Notes: generated by a model not told the origin, from the sequence alone. A stretch of 64,000 nucleotides of DNA from Capnocytophaga leadbetteri (GCF_003054025.1 NZ_QBKG01000004.1:1-64000); one strand, 5' to 3'. Counted from the stretch's first letter, positions 17,028-26,802 are shown. Numbers and translations: made by a program.

Positions 17028-17645
17028 TTATTTAATGTGTAGGCAATAGCTCAGCACGAAGTCGCTTATAAAATGAAAGAACACTTCATATACTGTTTTC
17101 TCTACTTTTATCTCGGTACGTGTATCTGTAGGAAAAAAATCGCGTACTTTGATATCGTTGAGTGTAAGAGCTGGATTGCCGTGTACTTTGAAGCCCACCT
17201 CTTTAGCGCACCAAATCATAGTAAGTTTCTGTATGATATTTTCGAATGAAAACGCTGCAGCACGATAGTCCCAATGAGTAAACTTTGGGGCTATACGTAT
17301 GATTTTATCTCTCTTTTTCTCTATATCTACTCCTACGCCTCTGTTGCTGATAATCACAGCTACTTTGTCAAACGAATGACTAATAGAAATCTGTTTGCCA
17401 TCGCTTAGGAAAGGTTTCCCATTAGGGTCATAAAACAGCGCATTTGGAGCGTAACCTAAATTCTTAAGTAAGACCCTTGTTGCTAAAAAATTCTTCTTAC
17501 CTTTTTCGTTGTGTATTGCCTGAAACATCTCATTTTGCTGAGGTGTAAGGCTCACTCCCTCTTGCAAAGTAGCAAGAGGTTCTTGAACATCCCAGACGTA
17601 TAATCGGGATTTCTGATCAATGTCTATTGTTTTAATTAAAGCCAT
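17028..17645 (-). CDS. 4'-phosphopantetheinyl transferase superfamily protein
   Basis: 205 residues, Sfp/HetI type. The enzyme moves the phosphopantetheine arm of CoA onto carrier proteins. The magnesium-binding GVGVDIEKK and the WCAKEVGFK motif (W-x-x-K-E-A/S form) are present, with SISHSF as the third motif. It is a single gene with its own terminator. The targets may be a polyketide or flexirubin-type carrier protein or the fatty-acid ACP, which cannot be decided. A minus-strand TACTTTTG box lies about 35 bases upstream. Confidence 0.85.
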   Translation of the reverse strand: MALIKTIDIDQKSRLYVWDVQEPLATLQEGVSLTPQQNEMFQAIHNEKGKKNFLATRVLLKNLGYAPNALFYDPNGKPFLSDGKQISISHSFDKVAVIISNRGVGVDIEKKRDKIIRIAPKFTHWDYRAAAFSFENIIQKLTMIWCAKEVGFKVHGNPALTLNDIKVRDFFPTDTRTEIKVEKTVYEVFFHFISDFVLSYCLHIK

Positions 17646-17977
17646 ATTATTATTTCTTTCATCTGAATTTCACTACAAAAGTAGAGATTTTTTGATTTCT
17701 ACACAAATGTACAAGAGGTAGGGTTCTTTATTTAACATAAAAATTTTACTAACAAATGTATTAATTATATTAAAATTTGGCTGTTTATTAATATTTTATA
17801 TACGTTTATTTATTAAATCAATGCAAAATAGTTCGTTGTAAATTTAACATTGAAAAGTTACAAGTTTAACATCGTATTAACAGTCATACTGACAAAAAAA
17901 GTCCTTGTGGAAGAGAGACCACAAGGACTAAAAAAATAAAATATAACTTTAAAAAAATAAAAATGATATGCTAATTC
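17646..17977. other. AT-rich intergenic region
   Basis: 332 bases holding the phosphopantetheinyl transferase promoter at its left end and the pdhB terminator at its right end. The middle (17700-17890) is very AT-rich with no ORF or hairpin that I could support. Confidence 0.6.
17894..17936 (-). terminator. Terminator of pdhB
   Basis: GTCCTTGTGG / CCACAAGGAC perfect 10-bp stem with an 8-base loop and A/T runs on both sides. It lies 42 bases downstream of the pdhB stop on the minus strand. Confidence 0.9.
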
Positions 17978-18955
17978 TTATTTGTAAAGTACTTTTTTCA
18001 CTGCTTTTACTACATCGTCAACGTTAGGCAACCATTCTTTTAGTAATTCTGAAGAGAAAGGTGCTGGGGTATCAGCTGTAGTAATACGCTGTACAGGTGC
18101 GTCTAAGTAATCAAAAATGTTCTCTTGTACTTGGTAAGTGATTTCAGAAGAAACACTGCTGAAAGGCCAAGCCTCTTCGAGGATTACTAAACGATTTGTT
18201 TTCTTCACTGAGTTGAAGATAGTTTCAAAGTCCATTGGGCGGATGGTACGTAGGTCGATAACTTCGCACTCTATACCTTCTTGAGCCAAAATATCAGCTG
18301 CCTTGTAGGCTTCTTTAATGATCTTACCAAATGACACTACGGTTACGTCTTTACCTTCGCGTTTGATATCAGCTACTCCTAATGGAATAGTGTACTCTTC
18401 TTCAGGCACTTCACCTTTATCACCATACATTTGCTCTGACTCCATAAAGATAACAGGGTCATTATCGCGTATAGCTGATTTTAGTAGCCCCTTAGCATCA
18501 TAAGGGTTAGAAGGAACTACTACTTTTAGCCCTGGGCAGTTAGCATACCAATTCTCAAAAGCTTGAGAGTGGGTAGCAGCCAGCTGACCTGCAGAAGCGG
18601 TAGGGCCTCTAAATACTATCGGAATATTAAACTGACCGCCAGACATTTGGCGCATTTTTGCTGCGTTATTGATAATTTGGTCAATAGCTACAAGCGAAAA
18701 GTTGAAGGTCATAAATTCTACTATAGGACGGCAACCATTCATAGCAGCCCCTACTGAAATACCTGCGAAACCGCCTTCAGCTATAGGGGTATCGATAACG
18801 CGCTTAGGTCCGAACTCATCGAGCATTCCTTTAGAGGCTTTGTAGGCTCCGTTATACTCGGCTACCTCTTCGCCCATTAGATAAATAGACTCATCGCGAC
18901 GCATCTCTTCACTCATCGCTTCGCAAACAGCTTCTCTAAATTGTATCGTTCTCAT
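17978..18955 (-). CDS. pdhB: Pyruvate dehydrogenase E1 component, beta subunit
   Basis: 325 residues, full length for a 2-oxo acid dehydrogenase E1-beta. It pairs with an alpha subunit to decarboxylate pyruvate using thiamine diphosphate. Landmarks are the N-terminal FREAVCEAMSEEMRRDESIY, LMGEEVAEYNGAYKASKGM, the thiamine-site PIAEGGFAGISVGAAMNG and the C-terminal VIDLRTIRPMD. The alpha subunit is not in this window, so the complex is split across loci here. A branched-chain E1-beta is possible, but the spacing and sequence favour pyruvate. Confidence 0.9.
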   Translation of the reverse strand: MRTIQFREAVCEAMSEEMRRDESIYLMGEEVAEYNGAYKASKGMLDEFGPKRVIDTPIAEGGFAGISVGAAMNGCRPIVEFMTFNFSLVAIDQIINNAAKMRQMSGGQFNIPIVFRGPTASAGQLAATHSQAFENWYANCPGLKVVVPSNPYDAKGLLKSAIRDNDPVIFMESEQMYGDKGEVPEEEYTIPLGVADIKREGKDVTVVSFGKIIKEAYKAADILAQEGIECEVIDLRTIRPMDFETIFNSVKKTNRLVILEEAWPFSSVSSEITYQVQENIFDYLDAPVQRITTADTPAPFSSELLKEWLPNVDDVVKAVKKVLYK

Positions 18956-19119
18956 TTATATGAAAATTATAAAATTAAAGTATATAACTAAAATTGTCTG
19001 TTATTTTTCTTTTTGAAAGCACAAAAGTAATAATAATTATTGAATATCCTACATTTTTGCGACTTTTATTTCGCATTTTTTTTTTAATATATTGTTTTAT
19101 AGCTATTTATATGATTTAG

Positions 19120-20121
19120 TTATTTTTCATTTGCCATTACCAAATAATACGCCTCTACTGAAATAGAAGAAGCCCCAAAAGTTATCACCTCTACTCGTTT
19201 CACCGTATAAGCAGCTGTTTGATAAAGCGTAACCTTTTCGCTCTTTCCGTCTTCTAAAGGCAAAGAGGTAGTTTCAGGCTGCTTTAGCACAGGTGTTCTA
19301 TGTATAAAATCGTAGGTATAGCTACCCTCATAAAGGGCAATGCCGTGTGATGAAATGAGCAAACGCTCTTGTAGCTGATCGTTCTTAAATAGATGCCCCT
19401 CTATCACCAAAGGGCGGTCGGGAAGCTCATCCTCAGCAGCGACCTCCCACGTGGGACTGATACGCTTCAGCGCTTTGAGCACCTCAGCAGGAGAGGTAGC
19501 AAACAGTGTATTGAGGTCTTGCAGCCGTAGCTTTCGGTTTTGCCGCTCTTGGTATCGCTCTATGTTTTCCCCTGCCATAAGTCTGAAGACAGTAGGCTGC
19601 TTAGGCAGGTATAGCACCTTTAGGCGCTGCCCTTTGTAAATCATACTAAAGAGCTCTTTGGGGACAGCCGTGCTAAAAGTATACTGCTTAGCGGTCTTAG
19701 CATCAGCAAACGACACTTGCACCTTGTAGTTTTCTGACGTGCTACCTATACGCTTTATGGTTTCTCTCTGTCCTTGCTCGATAGTAGCCTCAGCATATAG
19801 CCCTTCGGTCTTCAGCAGGTAGTCTATGCGGTAGTTTATCAGCTGATAGATAACAAAGCCGGCAACGATAAGCACCATCACTGGTATAAAGGCATTCATT
19901 GGGGTATTAGTAGGCGCTTCTTTGTCGAGCATAGCCTTGCGCAACCCGCTAAAAGTTGTAATTTCGGCTATGGCTAAGAAAGAGAGCAGCCCTATCAGCA
20001 CCCCCATCAGCAAAGCGTAGTATATACCTCTTTTTTCAAATGCCTCTATGGGAAAAAAGACCACTGCAGCGGCAATTGTCAGCAGCGAGGCTATTATCCA
20101 GAAAAGACGGGTACGGCTCAT
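19120..20121 (-). CDS. Membrane protein with DUF3592-like domain (long paralogue)
   Basis: 333 residues with three hydrophobic segments near 8-25, 33-52 and 78-97, then an extracytoplasmic or cytoplasmic domain beginning GLYAEATIEQGQRE and ending GQRLKVLYLPKQPTVFRL, the pattern of DUF3592-type domains. A further 140 or so residues follow. The first 190 residues are paralogous to the shorter protein at 56660-57235, which stops where the extra domain begins. The start codon abuts the stop of the M23 peptidase gene, so they form an operon. Function unknown. Confidence 0.75.
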   Translation of the reverse strand: MSRTRLFWIIASLLTIAAAVVFFPIEAFEKRGIYYALLMGVLIGLLSFLAIAEITTFSGLRKAMLDKEAPTNTPMNAFIPVMVLIVAGFVIYQLINYRIDYLLKTEGLYAEATIEQGQRETIKRIGSTSENYKVQVSFADAKTAKQYTFSTAVPKELFSMIYKGQRLKVLYLPKQPTVFRLMAGENIERYQERQNRKLRLQDLNTLFATSPAEVLKALKRISPTWEVAAEDELPDRPLVIEGHLFKNDQLQERLLISSHGIALYEGSYTYDFIHRTPVLKQPETTSLPLEDGKSEKVTLYQTAAYTVKRVEVITFGASSISVEAYYLVMANEK

Positions 20122-21354
20122 CTATTTGTTACTTTGCAAATTATCTAATTGTGCTTTCAGCGGTTTGATATACTCTAAGTAAGGGGCTTTTAGCTTATCG
20201 TCTATAGGCACGGCATCGGGTAGCTTTTCTTTCAGTGGGTCTACTTGCACGCCATTCTTCCAAAAACGATAGCACACGTGGGGACCGGTAGCCAAGCCGG
20301 TGCTGCCCACTAACCCAATCACCTCGCCTTGCGATACGTGCTGCCCCTTGCGGGCTATAATTCTCGACATATGTAGGTACTGGGTAGTATAGGTGTTGTT
20401 ATGGCGTACCTTTACGTAATTGCCATTGCCTGAGGTATGTCCTGCCTCTATCACTGTGCCGGCTGCCGTTACGCGTATAGGGGTGCCGGTAGGAGCAGCG
20501 TAGTCAGTACCAAAATGCCCTTTCATACGGTGTAGCACGGGGTGAAAACGCATCCCGAATTTAGAGGTAATACGAAAGATATCTAATGGCGATTTTAGGA
20601 ACATACGCTTCATCATATTTCCGTTTTCGTCGTAAAAGCCATTTGTGCCTTTGATAGTGTCAGTAGTGTAGTTGAAAGCGTAATACTTTTTGCCTTCCCA
20701 CTCGAAGTAAGCTGCTTTAACCTTTTCGACTCCTGCAAAGATAGTATCTTCTACATAGCGCTCGTCATAAATAATCTTGAAAACATCGCCTTTTTGTAGG
20801 CGGAAGAAGTCGATAGTGTAGTCAAAAATCTGTCCTAACTGATAGGTAGCGTTTTGGCTGATACCTGCAGCTTGTGCATCGACGGTTAGGTTGTTTTCTA
20901 TGCTGCCCGCAAAGGCTTTTTCTACCACCGACACTTTGCGCTGAGCGGTATAAGCATAGATAGAGTCGGTTAGGTGTACCACTATATAATCTACCACATT
21001 AGGCTGATATACAAAACTATGGGGCGTGTTGGGTTTCTTTTTGTCGTACAGAAAGGCGTACATTTTGCCTACGTGAAAGTTCTTAGGGTTAATGAGCTCT
21101 TTGGTTTGGGTGGTTATGTTATAGATGTCGCCCACAGCTACGCCCTTCTCTTCCAAAAGCTTGCCAAAAGTATCGCCCTGCCTTAGGGTATCTTTGTTAA
21201 TATTGTAATCATTGAGGTTAAAACCGAATTCATATACAGGTGCAGGGGTAGCTACTTGGGTAGTAGCACTAGTAGTGCCTGTGCTAATAGTATACTGCTC
21301 GCACGAGGTTAGTGCAAGGGCACTAAGAGCCATATAAAACGCTTTCTTTATCAT
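20122..21354 (-). CDS. M23 family metallopeptidase, lipoprotein
   Basis: 410 residues. A signal peptide with a lipobox ends at Cys18. The LytM domain spans about 265-370: H280-x3-D284 (HFGTD) zinc ligands, H328 (YLHMS) and GPHVCYRF at 357-364. In the usual H-x-H motif the second histidine, a zinc ligand, is Cys361 here. I recall this HVC form in other Bacteroidota M23 proteins. The family cuts peptidoglycan cross-links or regulates amidases. It is the first gene of an operon with the DUF3592-like gene and divergent from feoAB. Confidence 0.88.
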   Translation of the reverse strand: MIKKAFYMALSALALTSCEQYTISTGTTSATTQVATPAPVYEFGFNLNDYNINKDTLRQGDTFGKLLEEKGVAVGDIYNITTQTKELINPKNFHVGKMYAFLYDKKKPNTPHSFVYQPNVVDYIVVHLTDSIYAYTAQRKVSVVEKAFAGSIENNLTVDAQAAGISQNATYQLGQIFDYTIDFFRLQKGDVFKIIYDERYVEDTIFAGVEKVKAAYFEWEGKKYYAFNYTTDTIKGTNGFYDENGNMMKRMFLKSPLDIFRITSKFGMRFHPVLHRMKGHFGTDYAAPTGTPIRVTAAGTVIEAGHTSGNGNYVKVRHNNTYTTQYLHMSRIIARKGQHVSQGEVIGLVGSTGLATGPHVCYRFWKNGVQVDPLKEKLPDAVPIDDKLKAPYLEYIKPLKAQLDNLQSNK

Positions 21355-21378
21355 TTTCTCTCTGTGTTAATATTCGGG

Positions 21379-21386
21379 CAAAGATA
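21379..21386 (-). promoter_or_regulatory. -7 box of the M23 peptidase gene
   Basis: CAAAGATA (TATCTTTG on the minus strand) 24 bases from the start codon. Confidence 0.5.
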
Positions 21387-21396
21387 CTATTTATTA

Positions 21397-21418
21397 TTGA
21401 TAATTTGGTCATTATCAA
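21397..21418. promoter_or_regulatory. Fur-like operator in the feoAB promoter
   Basis: A perfect palindrome TTGATAAT-TTGGTC-ATTATCAA. Its GATAAT...ATTATC arms match the outer halves of the classical Fur box, with one base less between them. It covers the -33 element of feoAB. Confidence 0.65.
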
Positions 21419-21435
21419 AAAAAATATTAATTTTG
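21404..21435 (+). promoter_or_regulatory. Promoter of feoAB
   Basis: TTTG at 21404-21407, a 20-bp spacer, then TAATTTTG at 21428-21435. The leader is about 30 bases. Confidence 0.6.
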
Positions 21436-21472
21436 CTCATCTAAAAATATTTTTAATACTAATAGAACTTAT

Positions 21473-21730
21473 ATGATAACGCTTACTTTAGCCTCTCTTG
21501 AGAAAGGACAATCAGCAGTGATTACGGGTTTTGCCCCTGACTGCCGACAAGAGGTGCGCCAACGCTTGTTAGACTTGGGGTTCGTGCGTGGCACTACCAT
21601 TAGGGTAGAGAACGTAAGTCCGCTATCCGACCCTGTGGCGTACAATATCCACAACACCCAGATAGCCTTGCGAAAAAGCGATGCTTTATGTGTACTGATA
21701 AACTTAGAAGAAAATGAAAAATGTATGTGA
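21473..21730 (+). CDS. feoA: Ferrous iron transport protein A
   Basis: 85 residues, SH3-like FeoA fold: [17 protein letters not shown] at the N-terminus, [15 protein letters not shown] and the C-terminal [16 protein letters not shown]. FeoA is a small cytoplasmic partner of FeoB. Its 3' end overlaps feoB by 17 bases, indicating translational coupling. The Fur-like palindrome upstream implies iron repression. Confidence 0.92.
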   Translation: MITLTLASLEKGQSAVITGFAPDCRQEVRQRLLDLGFVRGTTIRVENVSPLSDPVAYNIHNTQIALRKSDALCVLINLEENEKCM

Positions 21731-23873
21731 TACTTGCGAACTAAACCCTGCTGCCTCGCTCAAACGATTGGGCGAAGAGCAAGGTGACTATAGCTATACT
21801 ATCGCCTTAGCAGGCAACCCTAATACGGGCAAAAGTACCGTGTTCAACGCTCTTACAGGGCTACACCAACACACGGGCAACTGGACGGGCAAGACCGTAA
21901 CACGTGCCGAGGGGAGTTTTTCTTTCGGCGGTACGCGCTATAAGATGATAGACCTCCCCGGTACCTACTCGCTGCTTTCTACCTCTGAAGACGAAGAGGT
22001 AGCCCGCGATTTTATCCTCTTCGGAAAGCCCGATGTTACAGTAGTGGTGGTAGATGCCAGCCGATTAGAGCGCAACCTCAGCCTTGCGCTACAGATATTA
22101 GAAATAACTGACAAGGTAGTGCTATGCCTGAACCTGATGGACGAGGCGCGCCGCCACCACATCAGCATCGATACGCGCACCCTTTCGCGCGATTTGGGCA
22201 TACCGGTAGTAGCCACCAGCGCGCGCACTAAAGAGGGCATAACCGACCTATTACAAGCTATAGAAGCCGTAGTAAGTGGGGCTTTTCAGACTAAAAAACA
22301 AACTTTTATCGACCTACCTAAGCAGAATGCTGAAGCTATTGCTCAGCTTAGTCAGCTGCTCAGCGAGCTAAACCCTGCGCTACCCAATACGCGCTGGTTA
22401 GCGATGCGCCTTATTGAGGGCGATGAAAGCGTAAAGAAAGGCGTTGCTGAAGGGGTATTTTCTGAAGTCAATTCTCCAGAGAAGCAAACACGAGTGCTAC
22501 GGATAGCCGATGAGTATCACCGCTTATTGGGCGACAGCTATCGCAACGATTTGGTAGAGGCTATTTATGCCAAAGCAAATGCTTTGTGTCGTGCTTCAGT
22601 AAGCACTGACTTTTCGGCGCGTTCTTTCCGCATCGACCGCGCTATCGACCGCATCGTTACCCACCGACTATGGGGCTTCCCTATTATGTTGCTATTGCTT
22701 TCGGCTGTACTGTGGATTACCATTATTGGGGCTAACTACCCTTCGCAATGGCTCTCCGATTTGTTTATAGGATGGCTATACCCTTTGCTAAAAGAAGGCG
22801 CTACAACTTTGCACTTCCCTTGGTGGCTCAGTGGCTTCCTTATCGATGGCGTCTATCTAGCTACGGTATGGGTAGTATCGGTAATGCTACCCCCTATGAG
22901 TATCTTCTTTCCGCTCTTCACCCTACTCGAAGACTTTGGTTACCTACCGCGTGTGGCCTTCAACCTCGACCGTATGTTTCGCACCGCTGGCGCACACGGC
23001 AAGCAAGCCCTAACGATGAGTATGGGCTTTGGCTGCAATGCCGCTGGCGTGGTAGCTACCCGCATTATCAACAGTCCGCGCGAGAAGCTCATCGCTATCA
23101 TCACCAATAACTTTTCGCTATGCAATGGACGCTGGCCTACCCAAATACTTATTGCTACACTCTTTATAGGGGCATTAGTACCCAAAGAGTGGTCGGGCAC
23201 CGTATCGATGTTGGCAGTGATAAGCATAGCCGTATTGGGGATTGCCTTTTCGCTTTTCACCTCGTGGCTGCTGTCTAAAACACTGCTGAAAGGGGAATCA
23301 TCTTTCTTTGTGCTTGAGTTGCCCCCTTACCGCCCGCCGCGTTTCTTTCAGACGCTCTACACTTCGCTTATCGACCGCACCCTTATCGTGCTATGGCGAG
23401 CTGTCGTTTTTGCCGCTCCCGCAGGGGCTGTTATCTGGCTTATTTGCCATATACCGGTGGGCAGTCAGCCGTTAGCTCTTTGGCTCATACAGGGGCTCGA
23501 CCCTATAGGTATGTTCATCGGTCTTAACGGAGTGATACTCCTCGCCTACGTGGTGGCAATACCGGCTAACGAGATTGTTATCCCTACGATACTGATGCTC
23601 ACCACTATGGTATTAGGACAAGCTACCGCAGCCGAAGCAGGGGTACTAATGGAGGCTACCAACAGCGAAGTTGGCAACCTACTACACGCTGGTGGCTGGA
23701 CGCTCCTCACGGCTGTGAATCTGATGCTTTTTAGCCTTTTGCACAACCCTTGTAGCACTACCATCTACACCATCTACAAAGAGACTAACAGCAAGAAATG
23801 GACGCTCATCGCTACTTTTCTGCCTATACTATACGGCATAATAGTTTGCTTTTTAGTAAAAACGATTTTTTAA
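21714..23873 (+). CDS. feoB: Ferrous iron transporter B
   Basis: 719 residues. The N-terminal GTPase domain has G1 [10 protein letters not shown]3 DLPGTYS and G4 NLMD within the first 160 residues. A helical linker and 8 or so membrane segments from residue 320 follow, including the Gate regions with conserved cysteines ([11 protein letters not shown] and FSLCNGRWP). It imports Fe(II) across the inner membrane. No FeoC-like gene follows. The downstream convergent FecA-like receptor makes an iron-uptake neighbourhood. Confidence 0.94.
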   Translation: MKNVCDTCELNPAASLKRLGEEQGDYSYTIALAGNPNTGKSTVFNALTGLHQHTGNWTGKTVTRAEGSFSFGGTRYKMIDLPGTYSLLSTSEDEEVARDFILFGKPDVTVVVVDASRLERNLSLALQILEITDKVVLCLNLMDEARRHHISIDTRTLSRDLGIPVVATSARTKEGITDLLQAIEAVVSGAFQTKKQTFIDLPKQNAEAIAQLSQLLSELNPALPNTRWLAMRLIEGDESVKKGVAEGVFSEVNSPEKQTRVLRIADEYHRLLGDSYRNDLVEAIYAKANALCRASVSTDFSARSFRIDRAIDRIVTHRLWGFPIMLLLLSAVLWITIIGANYPSQWLSDLFIGWLYPLLKEGATTLHFPWWLSGFLIDGVYLATVWVVSVMLPPMSIFFPLFTLLEDFGYLPRVAFNLDRMFRTAGAHGKQALTMSMGFGCNAAGVVATRIINSPREKLIAIITNNFSLCNGRWPTQILIATLFIGALVPKEWSGTVSMLAVISIAVLGIAFSLFTSWLLSKTLLKGESSFFVLELPPYRPPRFFQTLYTSLIDRTLIVLWRAVVFAAPAGAVIWLICHIPVGSQPLALWLIQGLDPIGMFIGLNGVILLAYVVAIPANEIVIPTILMLTTMVLGQATAAEAGVLMEATNSEVGNLLHAGGWTLLTAVNLMLFSLLHNPCSTTIYTIYKETNSKKWTLIATFLPILYGIIVCFLVKTIF

Positions 23874-23877
23874 AGAC

Positions 23878-23918
23878 AAAAGACGAAATGCGAGTAACAC
23901 CCGTATTTCGTCTTTTGT
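23878..23918. terminator. Near-palindromic hairpin, copy 1 of an inverted pair
   Basis: AAAAGACGAAAT / ATTTCGTCTTTT stem between feoB and the FecA-like gene, with A/T runs on both strands, so it can act as a bidirectional terminator. The whole 41 bp recurs in inverted orientation at 26321-26361, on the other side of the receptor gene. Confidence 0.85.
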
Positions 23919-23941
23919 ATTTCGTATTTCGTCTCTATTTT

Positions 23942-26221
23942 TTAGAACTGATAGCCTACACCACCTAATACGCTAATAGTAGCTGCTGGCATAATACCTC
24001 CCCAAGCATTGTGGCGCGTAGTGAAGTATTTGCGATTGAGCAAGTTAAGGGCATTGAGGTTGAAGTTCCATTGTTTGTAGCTATAGCTAGCCGTTGCATT
24101 GAGCAAGAAGAACTTAGGTATTAACCCTACATTGCCATTAGCAGAGCCTTCTAAAGTATTGGCAAGGTCTGAAAATTGTGAGCTCACAAAGTTGCCATAT
24201 ACGTTGGTAGTAAGGGTGCCCTCGCCTACCCCACATTGGTATTTAGCCCCTGCAGTTGCAGTATAACGCGGTGCATAAGGTACGCGATTGCCTTTGTTCA
24301 TTCCGTACTCTATAGTAGCTCTTTGTATAGCACCACTACCGTAGAGTTTTAATCCTTCTACCGGATAAATAGCACCACTTACTTCTATCCCTCTGTGTAG
24401 GGCTTTTCCTCCGTTATTAAGCAAGCCACTTTCGCGGAATATTTTATGATTGAAGTCTAATATATAGGCGGCTAACTCCACTTCTAACCATTGGGTAGGG
24501 CGTGTGCGTAGTCCTATTTCGTAGTTGTCAGAAGTTTCGGCATCAAGGTCGCCATTGGTTTCGAATGCTGAACGTATCTGCGGCATCTTATACCCTTTAG
24601 AATAAGTAGCATAAGCGCGATACTGCTCAGAGAATTTGTAGAACAACCCTAATGAGTAAACAAAAGCATCTTCGTTGCGGTTATCCCAACTATTTTTGTA
24701 GTAGTCTTCTTTGTCGTAATTTACAAAAGTATAGCGCACCCCTGGGTTGATGTTTAGCTTATCGGTGATGTGAAACTCATCGAACACATACCCCTCTACC
24801 ACCGCTACGGTATTAGCCGAGTTGGCAGTAGTCTTGCCTGCTTTCTTGCCCATTTCATCGCCAGCTACTGATACCTCGTGGGTAACGTCGGTATGTAGGC
24901 GGATACCTGCTAACAGCTTGTTTTCTTTGTCGAATAGGGTATTGGTGCGCTCGTAGTCTGAGAATAAGCCCACTGTAGGCACATCGCGTAGGGCTGCTGT
25001 AAACTTGCGCTTGCTAGCAGTAGCGTTGCGGTTGTCTAACCACCAGTCCCTTTTTAGGTAACTACCATATACCGAAGTGGTTAGGCTATTGGTTTCATCA
25101 AAACTGCGTTTGTATGAAATAGCGGTACTGAAGCGTCTTGCCTCGAAGAAGTCGTGCGGATTAACAGACTGCTCAGGGTCTTGCTCCCATTGCGCTTGAC
25201 TGAGTCCGCCTGGGGTTTCAGAATATTCAGTAAAGCCGTTTAAGAAGAAACGCCATTCGTTTTTGTCGCCTACCTTAGCTGTTACGTTGGCAGTAAGGTC
25301 GTTCACATTATAGCGGCTGCGCGACTTTCTAAAGCCATCGCCTTGGCGGCGGTGAAAACCAGCGTAGTACTTCATACCCCCCTCATTAGTATTGCCTACC
25401 GTTTCCACCCCTATATTTAGGGCATTGTGGTTGCCGTATTGTAGGTTGATGCCTGTATAAGGGCGAGCAGCTCCTTTTTTAGTGATGATGTTTACCACCC
25501 CACCTATACTACCACTTCCGTAGAGGGCAGGCGAAGCACCTTTTATCACTTCTACACTTTCTATAGCTCCTACGGGCATCATATAGTAACCACCCATATC
25601 AGAATAACTCTGTCCGATAGGTATTTTACCGTCTATTACCACTAAAGTATTGCTATTGCGGTTGGGCTCTATACCGCGCAAGCCTATACCTGGGCGCAAG
25701 CCACGACCGTCTTCATCTATGTAGTTCACCCCTGGCATAAAGCGCACCGCATCGCCCACTGCTGGGATAGCTAATTCTTTTATTTGCGAAGCTGAAATAA
25801 CATTTACAGTACCTGCAAAGTCTTTTATTTGGCGTTTGATACCGGTAGAAGTAACGGTTACCTCGCCTAACTCTTGTGTAGAGGCTTTCATCTGTACGCT
25901 GATAGATGAGCGCCCATTTAGGGCAATCTCTTGGGTTTGGTAGCCCAAAAATCGGAAAACGAGTACCGCATTAGCATCAGCCTTGAGGGTAAAACGCCCC
26001 TCTTCATCGGTGATAACGCCTCGGTGAGTGCCTTTTACTACCACACTAACCCCTAACATAGGAGAGCCATCGGTATCGAACACTTGTCCTTCTACCTCTA
26101 TCTCTTCTTGTTGAAAGCGCGTTACGCTTGTGTTTTCGAGGGCTGAAGACTTAGCTTCGGCTACCTCAGAGGCTATCATAGCTAACAGCAGACTGCCCAA
26201 AAATAGTGATTTGTTTTTCAT
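23942..26221 (-). CDS. TonB-dependent receptor, FecA-like
   Basis: 759 residues. Signal peptide at 1-23, carboxypeptidase-like domain at about 40-115, and a plug at 125-250 with GIGLRGIEPNRNSNTLVVID and IGQSYSDMGGYYMMPVGAIE, a block I associate with Fe(III)-dicitrate/siderophore-type receptors. A barrel follows, ending GGVGYQF with a terminal aromatic. It transports a ferric chelate across the outer membrane with TonB energy. It is next to feoAB, but no fecIR-type regulator is present. Substrate inferred. Confidence 0.88.
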   Translation of the reverse strand: MKNKSLFLGSLLLAMIASEVAEAKSSALENTSVTRFQQEEIEVEGQVFDTDGSPMLGVSVVVKGTHRGVITDEEGRFTLKADANAVLVFRFLGYQTQEIALNGRSSISVQMKASTQELGEVTVTSTGIKRQIKDFAGTVNVISASQIKELAIPAVGDAVRFMPGVNYIDEDGRGLRPGIGLRGIEPNRNSNTLVVIDGKIPIGQSYSDMGGYYMMPVGAIESVEVIKGASPALYGSGSIGGVVNIITKKGAARPYTGINLQYGNHNALNIGVETVGNTNEGGMKYYAGFHRRQGDGFRKSRSRYNVNDLTANVTAKVGDKNEWRFFLNGFTEYSETPGGLSQAQWEQDPEQSVNPHDFFEARRFSTAISYKRSFDETNSLTTSVYGSYLKRDWWLDNRNATASKRKFTAALRDVPTVGLFSDYERTNTLFDKENKLLAGIRLHTDVTHEVSVAGDEMGKKAGKTTANSANTVAVVEGYVFDEFHITDKLNINPGVRYTFVNYDKEDYYKNSWDNRNEDAFVYSLGLFYKFSEQYRAYATYSKGYKMPQIRSAFETNGDLDAETSDNYEIGLRTRPTQWLEVELAAYILDFNHKIFRESGLLNNGGKALHRGIEVSGAIYPVEGLKLYGSGAIQRATIEYGMNKGNRVPYAPRYTATAGAKYQCGVGEGTLTTNVYGNFVSSQFSDLANTLEGSANGNVGLIPKFFLLNATASYSYKQWNFNLNALNLLNRKYFTTRHNAWGGIMPAATISVLGGVGYQF

Positions 26222-26250
26222 AAAAACATTTATTTATTACTTTTCGGGCG

Positions 26251-26280
26251 CAAAAATAAAAACTTTCTAAATAACTGCAA
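26251..26280 (-). promoter_or_regulatory. Promoter of the FecA-like receptor
   Basis: On the minus strand: TTG (26278-26280), a 19-bp spacer, TATTTTTG (26251-26258), 29 bases before the start codon. Confidence 0.6.
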
Positions 26281-26320
26281 GCATTTATGTAGAAAATTTT
26301 TAAATAATATGTGTTTAAAT

Positions 26321-26361
26321 ACAAAAGACGAAATACGGGTGTTACTCGCATTTCGTCTTTT
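26321..26361. terminator. Near-palindromic hairpin, copy 2 of an inverted pair
   Basis: The exact reverse complement of 23878-23918 over 41 bp. It lies downstream of the antitoxin-like gene at 26425 (minus strand) and so may end that transcript. A tail resembling CGTATTTTCTATTTCG follows, and recurs near 27113. Confidence 0.85.
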
Positions 26362-26424
26362 CGTATTTTCTATTTCGCCTTTATTTCAGTAAGTTATAGA
26401 GCTTGCGAAACTTAAATTAAATCA

Positions 26425-26703
26425 TTATTTTTTCTTTTGAGAAGGGAGTATTATGTTTTTTTCCTTAGCCAGACGACGGGCTACATTTCTATTGGCTTCT
26501 TTAGAAAGTGCCATAATAAATTCATAATCTTCAGGGCTTTCTTCTTCAAAAGCAGCCTCTACAAGGGCTGCTTTTTCCTTTGTAGCAGTCTTTTTTGTCT
26601 TCGTTTTGGTCTCCTTAAAGGAAACAAAACTGAATGTTTTAAGAAGTTCCACAAGGGCAGAGGCTTGTGGGTGACTCTCATTAATGGTAAAGGTCATAGA
26701 CAT
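26425..26703 (-). CDS. Small hypothetical protein, antitoxin-like
   Basis: 92 residues: an N-terminal FTINESHPQASALVELLKTF stretch, a Lys/Thr-rich linker, then an acidic segment and a basic helix (NRNVARRLAKEKNI). The layout resembles small antitoxin-type proteins of Bacteroidota that bind a partner through the C-terminal part, but no toxin gene is adjacent. It has its own -7 box (CAAAGATA at 26724-26731, minus strand). The family assignment is weak. Confidence 0.6.
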   Translation of the reverse strand: MSMTFTINESHPQASALVELLKTFSFVSFKETKTKTKKTATKEKAALVEAAFEEESPEDYEFIMALSKEANRNVARRLAKEKNIILPSQKKK

Positions 26704-26802
26704 AAGATTCTTATTCTGTAAGGCAAAGATACAAAAATTATTCCAATGTAGGGATTAGTGATCGTTTTTGCTTTTGCCGAAAAGCAGAAACATCCAGTAG
26801 CT

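Noticed and set aside
17697-17890. Riboswitch or leader RNA
   Set aside because: The region is AT-rich with no stable hairpin or downstream gene in that orientation.
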